Assembly: GCA_964389675.1 (NCBI GenBank) | Contig: CAYMEV010000020.1 | Coordinates: 1-64,000, forward strand | Direction of reading: 5' to 3' | Length of the DNA stretch: 64,000 bases | DNA from: CAYMEV01 sp964389675 [NCBI: uncultured Candidatus Sumerlaeota bacterium] | GTDB lineage: Bacteria; CAYMEV01 | Part shown: positions 16,462-25,574 of the stretch, one piece after another | Position numbering within the stretch: the first letter of the stretch is position 1 | How the letters are laid out: every line of letters begins with the position of its first letter | Program-made: the position numbers and the translations under genes | Notes under the pieces: model-generated | The model's database searches: none | What the model saw: only the letters and a program-made list of their open reading frames with translations | What the model was told of the DNA's origin: nothing

Positions 16462-18747
16462 CTATAATAAACTGCTGATTACAGCCTGTCCATAAGATAT
16501 TCCTTCATCTCCGGGTGAGACCATATTATTGAAATATGGATCAAAACTGCTGTTGCTCAGCAGTTTATCAGATAATTCCCTTAAATACCTGTTCTGGAAT
16601 ACACCTCCGGAAAGCATTACAGTCCTGATGCCTGTTTTCTCTCTAAGCAGCCGGCACACTGACAGGATTATATCAGCTATGGTATTGTGGAATTTCAGGG
16701 AAATAGTGCTAATTTTTGCTTTAGATTCTGTATCGTAAATCACGGCTTTTATTACAGGTTTTGTATCAATAATATAGACATCATTTACAAGATTTATATC
16801 ATAAGGATATATGCCTTTTTCCGAATAAGCCGCATAAGTGGAGCTTAAAGATGCTTCCAGCTCTATGGCAGCCTGGCCTTCATAGCTGTTTATTAGTCTT
16901 AAGCCTGAAATTGCCGAGACTGTGTCGAAAAGCCTGCCCAGGCTAGAGGACTGGAATGTATTGATATCCTTTGCCAGTCCATCGGTTATAAGCCTTATTG
17001 TTTCGTGGTCAATAGTCTTCAGTACAGGGATATCAATGTCAGAAAAATCCTTCCCGTAAACCTGGTATAAATAAGAAATAGCAGTCCTGAAAGGCTGTTT
17101 TGGCACAGTTCTGCCTCCCTGCAGTTTTGTATAGTTTAAATGCCCGGCCCTTATGTATCTCAAAGGATTTCCAAGGAAAAATTCCCCGCCCCATATATTG
17201 CCGTCATCTCCATAACCTGACCCGTCAAAGGCAACACCTATTGTATCGCTAAAATATTGTTTTTCACCGGCAACTGATGCTATGTGTGCGTGATGATGCT
17301 GTATTTCAATCCTGTCATAAGCTTCTTTCCGTGCCCACTTTGTATTTTCATATAAAGGATGCTTATCGCAGGAGATCCTCTCAGGCCTGATCCTATATAT
17401 TCCTTTCAGTTTTTTCATGGTTTCAAGCATATAAAGAAAGGTATCGACATCTTTTAAATCGCCGATATAGGGAGATATATGGCAGGTATCATCTGCTGTG
17501 AGTGCAATTGTATTCTTCATTTCCGCGCCCAGACAAAGGGTCTGCCTGTTTGATGAGGGAAGTTTCATTGAAAAAGGCGCATAACCCCTGCTTCTTCTGT
17601 AAAATATTAATCCATTCCTGCATCTGCCTACAACACTGTCATCTATCCTGTTTACAATCTCCCTGTTATGGCTGATAATATCATAGATATTGCTGTCATT
17701 GAGTTTCTTGAATTCCTTTTCATCCTTTATAAGTGGTTTTGATGATATATTGGCCGATGTCATAACGAGGGCTTTGAAATGGGGTTTATCAGGGCCATTA
17801 TAGTGAAAAAGAAGATAGTGCAAGGGGGTGTAGGGGAGAAGAATTCCATATGTATTGATATTCGGCGAAATATATTCCGATAATGGAGAATCCGGCTTTT
17901 TCTGCAGTATTACAGCCGGGGAAGCATTTGAAAGCAATATTTCCTTACTCCCTTTATCAAGATATGCAAATTTTTCAGCATATTTAATATCAGGAACCAT
18001 TACAGCAAAGGGCTTTTCACCCCTTGCCTTTGATTCTCTAAGCCTTTTTACCGGTTCATCTGAGCATGCATCACAAGCAAGGTGGAATCCGCCTATGCCT
18101 TTGACTGCAATAATTTTGCCGCTTTTCAGCAGGCTGATGGCATATGAGATTATATCCTTCTGTTTTCTGTCTGTTGGGGAATACAGTACTGGACCGCAGT
18201 CATAGCAGCTTACAGGCTGGGCATGGAACCTCCTGTTATCATGAGAGTTGTATTCAGCTTTGCATTTGCTGCACATTTCAAAAAATGCCATTGAAGTATT
18301 GGGCCTGTCGTAGGGAAGGCTGTTTATAATGGAGTACCTTGGCCCGCAATCTGTACAGTTTATGAAAGGGTACTCGTGCCTTCTGTTATTGATGTCAGTC
18401 ATTTCGTCAATGCACTTTTCACAAATGGAAATATCAGGGCATATCTCAGGAGCCTGATTGCCGGTTATTATGCTGGTCTTTATACTGAATGATTTTTCAT
18501 CTGGAACTGTGTCCATGCTTCTTGTTTCCATGGATTTTATCCTGCTTACAGGCGGTGCTTGAGCTTTAACCTGCATGAGGAAAGCTTCAATATTATCATA
18601 TAAGCCCTGAACTTCAATTTCGACACCCTGCAGGTCATTATTTATACTGCCTGTCAGGGAGCATTCATTTGCAAGCCTGTAGATGAATGGCCTGAAGCCT
18701 ACTCCCTGCACAATACCTTTGATTATGACCCTGACCCTTTTGATCAT
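16462..18747 (-). CDS. hypF: Carbamoyltransferase HypF
   Basis: A 761-residue hydrogenase maturation protein of normal length that makes the thiocarbamate on HypE, the precursor of the CN ligands of [NiFe] hydrogenases. The N-terminal acylphosphatase domain (about 1-90) has GIVQGVGFRPFIYRLA. Two zinc-finger blocks follow (CEKCID...CTDCGPRYS and CSKCKAE...CYDCGP, about 107-185). A YrdC-like domain comes next, then a Kae1-like carbamoyltransferase domain with the metal-site HHHAHIASVAGE. It overlaps hypB by 4 bases. HypC, HypD, HypE and hydrogenase subunits are not in this window. Confidence 0.96.
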   Translation of the reverse strand: MIKRVRVIIKGIVQGVGFRPFIYRLANECSLTGSINNDLQGVEIEVQGLYDNIEAFLMQVKAQAPPVSRIKSMETRSMDTVPDEKSFSIKTSIITGNQAPEICPDISICEKCIDEMTDINNRRHEYPFINCTDCGPRYSIINSLPYDRPNTSMAFFEMCSKCKAEYNSHDNRRFHAQPVSCYDCGPVLYSPTDRKQKDIISYAISLLKSGKIIAVKGIGGFHLACDACSDEPVKRLRESKARGEKPFAVMVPDIKYAEKFAYLDKGSKEILLSNASPAVILQKKPDSPLSEYISPNINTYGILLPYTPLHYLLFHYNGPDKPHFKALVMTSANISSKPLIKDEKEFKKLNDSNIYDIISHNREIVNRIDDSVVGRCRNGLIFYRRSRGYAPFSMKLPSSNRQTLCLGAEMKNTIALTADDTCHISPYIGDLKDVDTFLYMLETMKKLKGIYRIRPERISCDKHPLYENTKWARKEAYDRIEIQHHHAHIASVAGEKQYFSDTIGVAFDGSGYGDDGNIWGGEFFLGNPLRYIRAGHLNYTKLQGGRTVPKQPFRTAISYLYQVYGKDFSDIDIPVLKTIDHETIRLITDGLAKDINTFQSSSLGRLFDTVSAISGLRLINSYEGQAAIELEASLSSTYAAYSEKGIYPYDINLVNDVYIIDTKPVIKAVIYDTESKAKISTISLKFHNTIADIILSVCRLLREKTGIRTVMLSGGVFQNRYLRELSDKLLSNSSFDPYFNNMVSPGDEGISYGQAVISSLL

Positions 18748-19415
18748 AGCGCCTTATTGAGCAGATATGAAATAAGTTTATCGGTCCCGTCTTTTGTTTT
18801 TGCGCTTAACTCGAATATTTGAGCATCAGGATTGATCTTCTTTATATAGCCCTTTGATATTTCTATATCAAAGTCAACATAGGGGAGAAGATCTATCTTA
18901 TTTATTATTATAAAGTCCGCATTTCTGAAAGCCTTGGGATATTTAAGAGGTTTGTCATCACCTTCCGTAACTGATAAAACAACGCCATTTAAATGCTCTC
19001 CGAGATAAAAGGATGCTGGACAAACCAGGTTTCCTACATTCTCTATAAAGAGAAAGGAGAATTCATTGCTGTTATCAGGTATCTTCAGATCAGCATAAGC
19101 CTTTTCAACCATCAGTGCATCAAGATGACAGCTTCCCATGGTAGTAATCTGTACAACATCTGCGCCCGTCCTCTCAATTCTAAGGCCATCATTTGGTGTC
19201 TCAACATCTCCTTCTATTACATAGACTTCTCTGCTCTTAAGGATCTCGGGTATCAGAATTTCCAGGATGCTTGTCTTGCCTGATCCGGGTGAACTGAGAA
19301 GATTGACTGAAAATATTCTGTCCCTGTCAAACCTGTTCTGGTTAGTAATTGCAATATCATTGTTTTTTCTCAGCAGATCCTTTTCCACTTTAATTATTCT
19401 TAGATTATTGCTCAT
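18744..19415 (-). CDS. hypB: Hydrogenase nickel incorporation GTPase HypB
   Basis: A 223-residue SIMIBI GTPase that drives Ni insertion into [NiFe] hydrogenase together with HypA. Visible motifs are the P-loop SSPGSGKTS, the inter-subunit metal-site MGSCHLDA (Cys-His), the G3-like ENVGNLVCPA and the guanine-specifying NKIDLL. The N-terminal CxxCGC nickel site and the His-rich stretch of some homologues are absent. I chose the second ATG (19415) because GAGG lies 9 bases upstream; the first ATG at 19421 is only 3 bases from it. The start overlaps the end of hypA and the end overlaps hypF. Confidence 0.94.
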   Translation of the reverse strand: MSNNLRIIKVEKDLLRKNNDIAITNQNRFDRDRIFSVNLLSSPGSGKTSILEILIPEILKSREVYVIEGDVETPNDGLRIERTGADVVQITTMGSCHLDALMVEKAYADLKIPDNSNEFSFLFIENVGNLVCPASFYLGEHLNGVVLSVTEGDDKPLKYPKAFRNADFIIINKIDLLPYVDFDIEISKGYIKKINPDAQIFELSAKTKDGTDKLISYLLNKAL

Positions 19416-19752
19416 TATCATCTACCTCTATTGATTTCAGGATAATTTTATCACCCCTTACTATTTCAGCTTCGGTTGAATCGCATTCGGGGCAGATAAA
19501 GAAGTAATCATTGACAGTATACATATTGCCGCAATTTTTGCATTTTGCAACAGTATCTACAATATTCACCGATATCCTGGATCTTTTCAGGCTTGTTTCA
19601 GCTTTGATCACACCAAAGCAAAATTCAAGAGAGCCCTTGTCAATACCTGAAAAGCTTCCTATTTCAACTATTATCCTGGATACGATATCATTCTTATCAA
19701 TGTTCTGATAGACTGTATCCAGAATGTTCTGTGCTATGCTAAATTCATGCAT
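19405..19752 (-). CDS. hypA: Hydrogenase maturation nickel metallochaperone HypA
   Basis: A 115-residue protein that binds nickel and delivers it with HypB. It has the conserved N-terminal MHEFSIAQNI, whose His2 is the Ni ligand, and a zinc site built from CKNC and CPEC near 73-93. Its start overlaps the 3' end of pdxT by 19 bases and its end overlaps hypB. It is of normal family length. Some homologues also serve urease, but no urease gene is seen here. Confidence 0.95.
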   Translation of the reverse strand: MHEFSIAQNILDTVYQNIDKNDIVSRIIVEIGSFSGIDKGSLEFCFGVIKAETSLKRSRISVNIVDTVAKCKNCGNMYTVNDYFFICPECDSTEAEIVRGDKIILKSIEVDDNEQ

Positions 19753-20312
19753 GTCGCCATTTCAGCAAATAACTGGTGTATCTTCAGGTCATCAGATAAT
19801 TCAGAATGGAATGTTGAGCATAAAATGTTTTTATATCTTATAAGCACAGGGTTATTATCATATCTTGCTATCACTTCAACATCAGGGTGCAAAATTTCCT
19901 TTATCAGAGGTGCCCTGATAAAATAGCATTTGATCGGTTCGTTTTTGAAATATTCTGTTTTTATCTCTGTATAAAAGGAATCTTTCTGCCTTCCATATCC
20001 ATTTCTGACAACCCTTACCGGTACAAGCCCTAAAGAGCCCTGAACAGGGTTCTCAACATGTTCTGCAAGCAGGATGGTGCCTGCGCATGTCCCGAATACC
20101 GGAAAATTTTTTGAGAATTTCGTAATTTCTCTTTTCCATGGGGCCTTTTCAAAAAATTTTAATATGGTGGTGCTCTCTCCTCCCGGGATAATAAGCCCGT
20201 TTATGCCACTCAGTTCAGACGGGTTTCTGATTTCTCTTGATTCCAGCCCTAGCATTTTAAGCTGCTTTCTATGTGAAGAAAAATCTCCCTGGAGTGCCAG
20301 AACACCTATCAT
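19734..20312 (-). CDS. pdxT: Pyridoxal 5'-phosphate synthase glutaminase subunit PdxT
   Basis: A 192-residue class I glutamine amidotransferase that hydrolyses glutamine and channels ammonia to PdxS. IIPGGEST (about 41-48) forms the oxyanion region, the nucleophile is Cys76 in FGTCAGT, and the His/Glu pair is in TFHSELSDD near the C-terminus. The family's invariant opening MIGVLALQGDFSSH fixes the start at 20312, although the frame is open 18 codons further upstream into pdxS. The start is 4 bases after the pdxS stop, and the 3' end overlaps hypA by 19 bases. Confidence 0.96.
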   Translation of the reverse strand: MIGVLALQGDFSSHRKQLKMLGLESREIRNPSELSGINGLIIPGGESTTILKFFEKAPWKREITKFSKNFPVFGTCAGTILLAEHVENPVQGSLGLVPVRVVRNGYGRQKDSFYTEIKTEYFKNEPIKCYFIRAPLIKEILHPDVEVIARYDNNPVLIRYKNILCSTFHSELSDDLKIHQLFAEMATCMNLA

Positions 20313-20316
20313 GTTA

Positions 20317-21210
20317 CTACCAGCCTCTTTTCTGCAGAAGCTCGCTCTCATCAAGTTTGCTGACATCTATTCCCTTCATGGGATCCTTAAGCCTCTTTGA
20401 TGCTTCAAGCACCTTGGAATAATCAGAATGATGGGTAACGCTGTCAACGATTGCTTTTGCCCTGTTTTCAGGGTCTTCTGATTTGAATATCCCGCTTCCG
20501 ACAAAGACCGCTTCTGCTCCTAATTCCATGACAAGAGCAGCATCGGCCGGTGTTGATACACCGCCTGCAGCAAAATTTGGTACTGGCAGCCTGCCGTTTT
20601 TATGAACATAGTATATTAGCTCCAATGGTGCCTGGAGCCTTTTTGATTCAGCAATGAGCTCATCCTCCCTGAGAACTGTAAGAGTCCTTATATCCCTGGT
20701 TACCTGTCTGAGATGCCTTACAGCCTCGACAATATCCCCCGAACCTGCCTCTCCCTTTGTCCTTATCATTGCAGCGCCTTCTCCGATCCTTCTCAAGGCT
20801 TCGCCCAGGTTTCTGCATCCGCATACGAAAGGCACCTTATAGTTGTGTTTCCAGATATGGTTTTCTTCGTCCGCCGGGGTCAGGACCTCGCTTTCATCTA
20901 TGAAGTCAACTCCAAGCTCCTCCAGTATCCTTGCTTCAGATATATGTCCAATCCTGGCTTTTGCCATAACAGGTATAGAGACATTCTTCATTATTTCTTC
21001 TATTTTGCTTATCGAAGCCATGCGGGCTACTCCGCCCTCCTTCCTGATATCAGCAGGCACCCTTTCCAATGCCATTACAGCGCATGCTCCAGCATCCTGG
21101 GCTATCTTTGCCTGTGTTGCATTGGTAACATCCATAATAACTCCCCCCTTCAGCATCTCAGCAAAACCAACCTTAGTTCTGAATTTCTCTGAGCTTAAAA
21201 ATTCAAACAT
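20317..21210 (-). CDS. pdxS: Pyridoxal 5'-phosphate synthase subunit PdxS
   Basis: A 297-residue TIM-barrel enzyme that makes PLP from ribose-5-phosphate, glyceraldehyde-3-phosphate and ammonia. The family signatures [21 protein letters not shown] and [12 protein letters not shown] are near the N-terminus. Both catalytic lysines are present, in VMAKARIGH (about 81) and [10 protein letters not shown] (about 149). A GGAGG site precedes the start. It is the promoter-proximal gene of the pdxS-pdxT-hypA-hypB-hypF(-GH99) series. PLP enzymes (SHMT, tryptophanase, KamA-type) elsewhere in the window would use its product. Confidence 0.97.
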   Translation of the reverse strand: MFEFLSSEKFRTKVGFAEMLKGGVIMDVTNATQAKIAQDAGACAVMALERVPADIRKEGGVARMASISKIEEIMKNVSIPVMAKARIGHISEARILEELGVDFIDESEVLTPADEENHIWKHNYKVPFVCGCRNLGEALRRIGEGAAMIRTKGEAGSGDIVEAVRHLRQVTRDIRTLTVLREDELIAESKRLQAPLELIYYVHKNGRLPVPNFAAGGVSTPADAALVMELGAEAVFVGSGIFKSEDPENRAKAIVDSVTHHSDYSKVLEASKRLKDPMKGIDVSKLDESELLQKRGW

Positions 21211-21475
21211 CCTGATCCTCCTTTTCTACCATAATAATTCCGCGTTATTATTTTATAATTCAGCTAAGACAATATTTATAAATTATACACTAATGTCAAA
21301 TAAAATCAGTGTCTAATGAGCTGTTTTATATTTACTTTTTAGTGAAGCACCAAAAAGCTTTTTATATAAATATTTAGAAAAAGGTATATGAAAAATCCTT
21401 CAAAAACTTGAAATTTTTTTGGCACATGTATATGATTATAAATAGTACAAATACTTAAAATCGGAGGCGGAATGA

Positions 21476-21976
21476 ATGGAGTTTATTCTTTCAAGGCGCA
21501 GTATAAGAAAATTTAAGAGTGAAAAGGTCCCCGAACACATATTAAGGGAAATACTCAAAGCGGCCATGAGCGCACCTTCTGCTGGAAATCAGCAGCCATG
21601 GCATTTTATACTCATCAGGGAAAGAAGGATCCTTGATGAAATACCAAAATTTCATCAGTATTCTGATTCTATCAGGGAAGCGAACTGTGCCATACTGGTA
21701 TGCGGTGACCTGATGCTTGAAAAGCATAAAGGCTACTGGATACAGGATTGTTCGGCCGCCACGCAAAATATTCTGATTGCTGCTCAGGTGAAGGGGCTGG
21801 GTTCATGCTGGCTGGGAGTATATCCGAGGGAATTCAGAATAAAAGGTTTCAGGGACCTGTTCAAGCTCCCGGAAAATATTATACCATTTTCGGTGGTGCC
21901 AATCGGTTACCCGGCTGAAACCAAGGCTAAAATAAACAGGTATAAAGAAGACAGAGTACACTATGACAAATGGTAG
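21476..21976 (+). CDS. Nitroreductase family protein
   Basis: A 166-residue FMN-dependent flavoprotein. The opening MEFILSRRSIRKFKSE with SAPSAGNQQPWHF is the FMN-binding signature, and GLGSCWLGVYP and VVPIGYPAE are the usual later motifs. Such small members reduce nitro compounds, quinones or other substrates with NAD(P)H; the physiological substrate is unknown. CGGAGG 8 bases upstream supports the ATG at 21476; an ATG four bases earlier is out of frame. It stands alone between the pdxS promoter region and kamA-like gene, with which it is convergent. Confidence 0.9.
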   Translation: MEFILSRRSIRKFKSEKVPEHILREILKAAMSAPSAGNQQPWHFILIRERRILDEIPKFHQYSDSIREANCAILVCGDLMLEKHKGYWIQDCSAATQNILIAAQVKGLGSCWLGVYPREFRIKGFRDLFKLPENIIPFSVVPIGYPAETKAKINRYKEDRVHYDKW

Positions 21977-21995
21977 AGGAGCATAAGGCGTATAT

Positions 21996-22021
21996 ATATG
22001 GCCCTTAAGTAAGGTCCATAT
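21996..22021. terminator. Palindrome between convergent genes, possible bidirectional terminator
   Basis: ATATGG-C-CCTTA and TAAGG-T-CCATAT form a 26-base near-perfect inverted repeat with a single mismatch and a two-base centre. It lies between the nitroreductase stop and the KamA-type gene's stop. There is no strong T-run on either side, so its terminator role is uncertain. Confidence 0.4.
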
Positions 22022-23247
22022 TATCTGCCGTCTGATGCCGGGTCTTCTTCTTCAAGCCATCCTGCGCTTTTATCCAGTTTTTTACGGAAAAATTTGCCTG
22101 CATTGGCAATGTCCTTTGCCTGATGGTATTTGAAATAGAAATAATCATCCATAATCCCTATTATCTCAATCTTTCCTGAAACATGGGACATGCAGTATCT
22201 GAACCTTTTGCTCAGGCCGTCAAGCCTTGATTTTGCTTTCCTGACAATGTTTATTGCCTGATAAAGAGGGACCTGGAAATGAGACTTTACCCTCCTGACA
22301 GGCCTGCACTGAAACAGGTAATAGGGATTTATACCGATCCGAACCAGATTCTTAAACAGCCTTATAAGAGTTTCAGGGTCAGCATTGACGCCATTTAGAA
22401 GGACTGTCTGGTTGCTGATTACCATCCCTGAATTTATCAGCCTGCTTATGGCAAGGGTTGATAAATCTGTTATCTCATTGGGATGGTTGAAATGCGTGAC
22501 AATATGCAGCCTTTTCTCCTTTTTGGAATATTGTCTGAAAAGATAGATCAGGTCGTCATCTTCAGTTATCCTGTAAGGAAACATAACAGGCACGCGCGAG
22601 CCGATCCTTATATATTTCAGATGCTGTATTGAGGTGAGCTCATGCAGAAATTTCTCTATAATCTCTGTAGGGAGTACAAGGGGATCTCCCCCGCTTAAAA
22701 GGACATTGGTAATTTCCCTGTGTTCCCTGACATAATCGACTGCATCATTGAATATTTCAAGCACTTCATTGTTCGGCAATCCGACCAGCCTTTTCCTGAA
22801 ACAGTACCTGCAATAGGATGAGCATTTATTTGTTGTCAGGACCAGGGCTGTCTGTGCATATTTGTGCTGCAGGCCAAGAAGCTTTGTATTCTGTTTCTCC
22901 CCGCTTGTATCATATGTCCCTGTCATATCCATTTCGCAAACAGATGGAATGATCATCTTTTTAATTGGGTCCTCATGGTCATTTTTATTGATAAGGCCTG
23001 CATAGTATCTGGAAACGCTTGCTGGGTGAATCTCTATTATCTCAGAAACCGCTTCGCGGTCCTCTTTACTGATAAATTCATCGAGATCTTCAATTGAGCT
23101 TAAGTTCTCTTTGAGTCTAAGCTGCCACCTTTTAAGAGGTTTGCTTCGTAATTTGTCGAGCAGATCAGCATCGCTCAGTGTCTCATGAGGTTTAATCGAG
23201 TTCACCCGGGATTTTTCCAGAACAATTGTTTTATCTGATGATATCAT
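22021..23247 (-). CDS. KamA-family radical SAM enzyme (not lysine 2,3-aminomutase proper)
   Basis: A 408-residue radical SAM enzyme. The 4Fe-4S cluster motif CSSYCRYCF is near residue 140, GGDPL follows, and the length and order match the lysine 2,3-aminomutase family, which uses SAM and PLP to move an alpha-amino group to the beta position. However, where lysine aminomutases have CDL and VVDAPGGGGK, supplying two Asp that hold the substrate's epsilon-amino group, this protein has QCRPVRRVKSH and CMSHVSGK. Both acidic residues appear replaced, so another substrate is likely. It is transcribed away from the peptide-transporter operon. Confidence 0.85.
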   Translation of the reverse strand: MISSDKTIVLEKSRVNSIKPHETLSDADLLDKLRSKPLKRWQLRLKENLSSIEDLDEFISKEDREAVSEIIEIHPASVSRYYAGLINKNDHEDPIKKMIIPSVCEMDMTGTYDTSGEKQNTKLLGLQHKYAQTALVLTTNKCSSYCRYCFRKRLVGLPNNEVLEIFNDAVDYVREHREITNVLLSGGDPLVLPTEIIEKFLHELTSIQHLKYIRIGSRVPVMFPYRITEDDDLIYLFRQYSKKEKRLHIVTHFNHPNEITDLSTLAISRLINSGMVISNQTVLLNGVNADPETLIRLFKNLVRIGINPYYLFQCRPVRRVKSHFQVPLYQAINIVRKAKSRLDGLSKRFRYCMSHVSGKIEIIGIMDDYFYFKYHQAKDIANAGKFFRKKLDKSAGWLEEEDPASDGR

Positions 23248-23597
23248 AATAAAACCTCCTTTTATTTTATAAGAAAAATATTTTAATGTTGAACAATATT
23301 ATTATCACTTAAGCAAGATCTATATCCAATCTAAAAAAACCAGATAAGATCTAAAATATCCGACAAGATCAAATGATGAAATTACTTAGCATAAATAACA
23401 GACAATTGGATAAGATCTGATATTCTACCGGTTATCATTTAATGCAAATAGCAGTAATTGTTATCCTCTATTATATTTTAACATAATAAATAAATCCTGT
23501 CAAGTCTACAGCAATTAAAATATTCTTCTTGCAAATAAAATGGAAATAAGACATAAATACAAATAAAGAAGTTATAATAAAATTAAGGAGGATATAG
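23248..23597. other. Divergent intergenic region between kamA-like and peptide transporter genes
   Basis: About 350 bases with no credible ORF. Ribosome sites for both flanking genes are visible (AGGAGG before the kamA-like ATG on the minus strand, AAGGAGG at 23586-23592 before the transporter). It holds four copies of an AAGATC-type element listed separately. Promoters for both directions must lie here, but none stands out clearly. Confidence 0.6.
23314..23418. promoter_or_regulatory. Four repeated [CT]AAGATC[TA] elements, possible operators
   Basis: Copies at 23314-23321, 23345-23352, 23364-23371 and 23411-23418 share [CT]AAGATC[TA]. Three are preceded by GA[TC]A or similar, so the fuller consensus is GATAAGATCT. 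They are all in the same orientation and confined to this divergent region. Spacing (31, 19, 47) is not a uniform helical phase. Confidence 0.3.
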
Positions 23598-25559
23598 ATG
23601 AAATACAGAAAGCTCATTTGCATCCCGGCAATAATATTTCTATTTCTATTTATCATTGCCTGTGGTGGAGACAGCACAAAAAAAACTCAGGATACTGCTG
23701 TGAAGGAACTGCCCCCGGATATAGTATCAGGCCCGGACCACAGTGTTCCCGCAGAGATGGGAGGCCCGGGATTTGAGGATATAGCTGAGGGCCTCGGCTG
23801 GATTCACCGTGAATCAAGCTTTTACTTAAAAAGCGATGAAGTTAAGAAGGGCGGCAAGCTTACATTTGCTTTGACAGAGTTTCCCCCTACCTACAGGACA
23901 GAAGGCAAGGACGCTAATTCTGCGGTAATAAGCATGATAGGCGGGCTTATATATGAACCTCTGCTCGGTCTTGATACCCTGACGATGGAATATACAAGGG
24001 GACTTGCAACACACTATAAGATAGAGGAAGACAACCAGACATTCTGGTTCCGGATAGACCCCAAGGCAAAGTATTCCGACGGCTACCCCGTGACAGCAGA
24101 TGATGTCCTTTATTCATGGAGGCTTCAGGTAGATGAGGGAATATTATCCCCGTACAGCAAGATCCTTTATGAAAAGTATGAGGAACCTGAGGTGATAAGC
24201 AAATATATTGTAAAGGTAAAGGCAAAAGAGCTTAACTGGCGTTTATTTCTCTATTTTTCCGTTTCAATGAACATTTATCCGTCCCATATACTGAAAGACA
24301 TTACAGGTGCTGATTATTTACGCAATTACCAGTATAAGACCATTCCCGGGACAGGGCCATATTATATAGATACAGATGCCTCAAGAGTCGGACGCTATAT
24401 AATCATAAAAAGAAGGGATGATTACTGGGATAAGGATTCGGAAGGCTATAAATACTCTGCAAACTTTGATGAGATAAGGATCAATATTGTAAAGGATGAA
24501 AGGCTACAGCTGGAGAGGTTTAAGAAGGGAGAGCTTGATTTCTATGTTGTTGGAAGAGCCAGCTGGTGGGTTGAGGAGTTTGATTTTGACGAGGTCAAAA
24601 GGGGCCTTATCCAGAAAAGGAAGATATATACTCATAATGCGCAGGGCACATCCGGTTTTGCCATGAACATGAGGGTTCCCCCGTTCAATGACAAAAGGGT
24701 AAGGCTTGCAGTAAACTATCTTTTTAATAAGCAGAAACTCATTGAAAATCTATTTTATAATGAGTATCTGCACCTTGATTCATATTATCCGGGTACAGTA
24801 TATGAAAATCCCGGCAATCCAAAATACAGGCATGATGTCCCTAAAGCCCTTGAACTGCTGAACGAGGCTGGATATACAAAAAAGGATAATGAGGGCTACC
24901 TTATAAATGAAAACGGCGAGAGGCTTGAGTTCGATATAAGGATAGACCAGAGCTGGAACAGGATAATGTCCCCTGTTCAGGAGGATTTCAGGGCTGCAGG
25001 CGTCAAGATGAACATACAGTATTCTGATAGTACCACAATGTTCAAGCTCCTTATGGAAAGGCAGTTCAAGATACATTATCAGTCCTGGACGGGCTTATTC
25101 TTCCCGAACCCGGAAAGCTCATGGCATTCAAACCTTGCAGACCCGAATGATACAAATAATATATGCGGTTTTAAGAATGAAAGAATGGATGAGATATGCG
25201 AGGAATATAATGTCGAGTTTGATATTCAGAAGAGGATTGACCTTATCAGGGAGACTGACAGGATGCTTATGGAGGAGGTCCCCTATGCCTTAAGCTGGTA
25301 TGCACCCTATGACAGGATAGTATACTGGAATAAATTCGGACAGCCCAAGGGTTATCTGAGTAAAACAGGTGACTGGAGGGGTATTTTGAGCCTCTGGTGG
25401 TATGATGAGGCAAAAGATGCAGAGCTCCAGAAGGCAGAGAATGACAAAAATGTCCAGCTTGAGGTCGGTGAAACAGAGGTAAAATTCTGGGATAAGTTCG
25501 ATGAGGAAAGGGAAGCAAACCCGGAAAAGACTCCTCAGGAAATCTATGACAGCCTCTAG
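23598..25559 (+). CDS. Peptide-binding lipoprotein of a Yej-type ABC transporter
   Basis: A 653-residue periplasmic solute-binding protein (SBP_bac_5 family). The lipoprotein signal ends FLFIIACGG, with Cys22 as the expected lipidation site. Large two-domain features include YPVTADDVLYSWRLQ, GTGPYYI and, near the C-terminus, the aromatic-rich YALSWYAPYDRIVYWNKFG. It is the first gene of a five-gene transporter operon, and the two permeases resemble YejB and YejE, so this would be the YejA counterpart binding oligopeptides. AAGGAGG precedes the start. Confidence 0.92.
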   Translation: MKYRKLICIPAIIFLFLFIIACGGDSTKKTQDTAVKELPPDIVSGPDHSVPAEMGGPGFEDIAEGLGWIHRESSFYLKSDEVKKGGKLTFALTEFPPTYRTEGKDANSAVISMIGGLIYEPLLGLDTLTMEYTRGLATHYKIEEDNQTFWFRIDPKAKYSDGYPVTADDVLYSWRLQVDEGILSPYSKILYEKYEEPEVISKYIVKVKAKELNWRLFLYFSVSMNIYPSHILKDITGADYLRNYQYKTIPGTGPYYIDTDASRVGRYIIIKRRDDYWDKDSEGYKYSANFDEIRINIVKDERLQLERFKKGELDFYVVGRASWWVEEFDFDEVKRGLIQKRKIYTHNAQGTSGFAMNMRVPPFNDKRVRLAVNYLFNKQKLIENLFYNEYLHLDSYYPGTVYENPGNPKYRHDVPKALELLNEAGYTKKDNEGYLINENGERLEFDIRIDQSWNRIMSPVQEDFRAAGVKMNIQYSDSTTMFKLLMERQFKIHYQSWTGLFFPNPESSWHSNLADPNDTNNICGFKNERMDEICEEYNVEFDIQKRIDLIRETDRMLMEEVPYALSWYAPYDRIVYWNKFGQPKGYLSKTGDWRGILSLWWYDEAKDAELQKAENDKNVQLEVGETEVKFWDKFDEEREANPEKTPQEIYDSL

Positions 25560-25574
25560 CAGGAGGAATAAAAT

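Noticed and set aside
20713-21192. 159-residue open frame on the plus strand opposite pdxS
   Set aside because: It lies entirely antisense to a well-conserved enzyme, with low-complexity Cys/Tyr-rich translation and no ribosome site.
22021-23247. Naming this gene kamA (lysine 2,3-aminomutase)
   Set aside because: Both substrate-binding Asp of lysine aminomutases appear substituted, so only the family is claimed.
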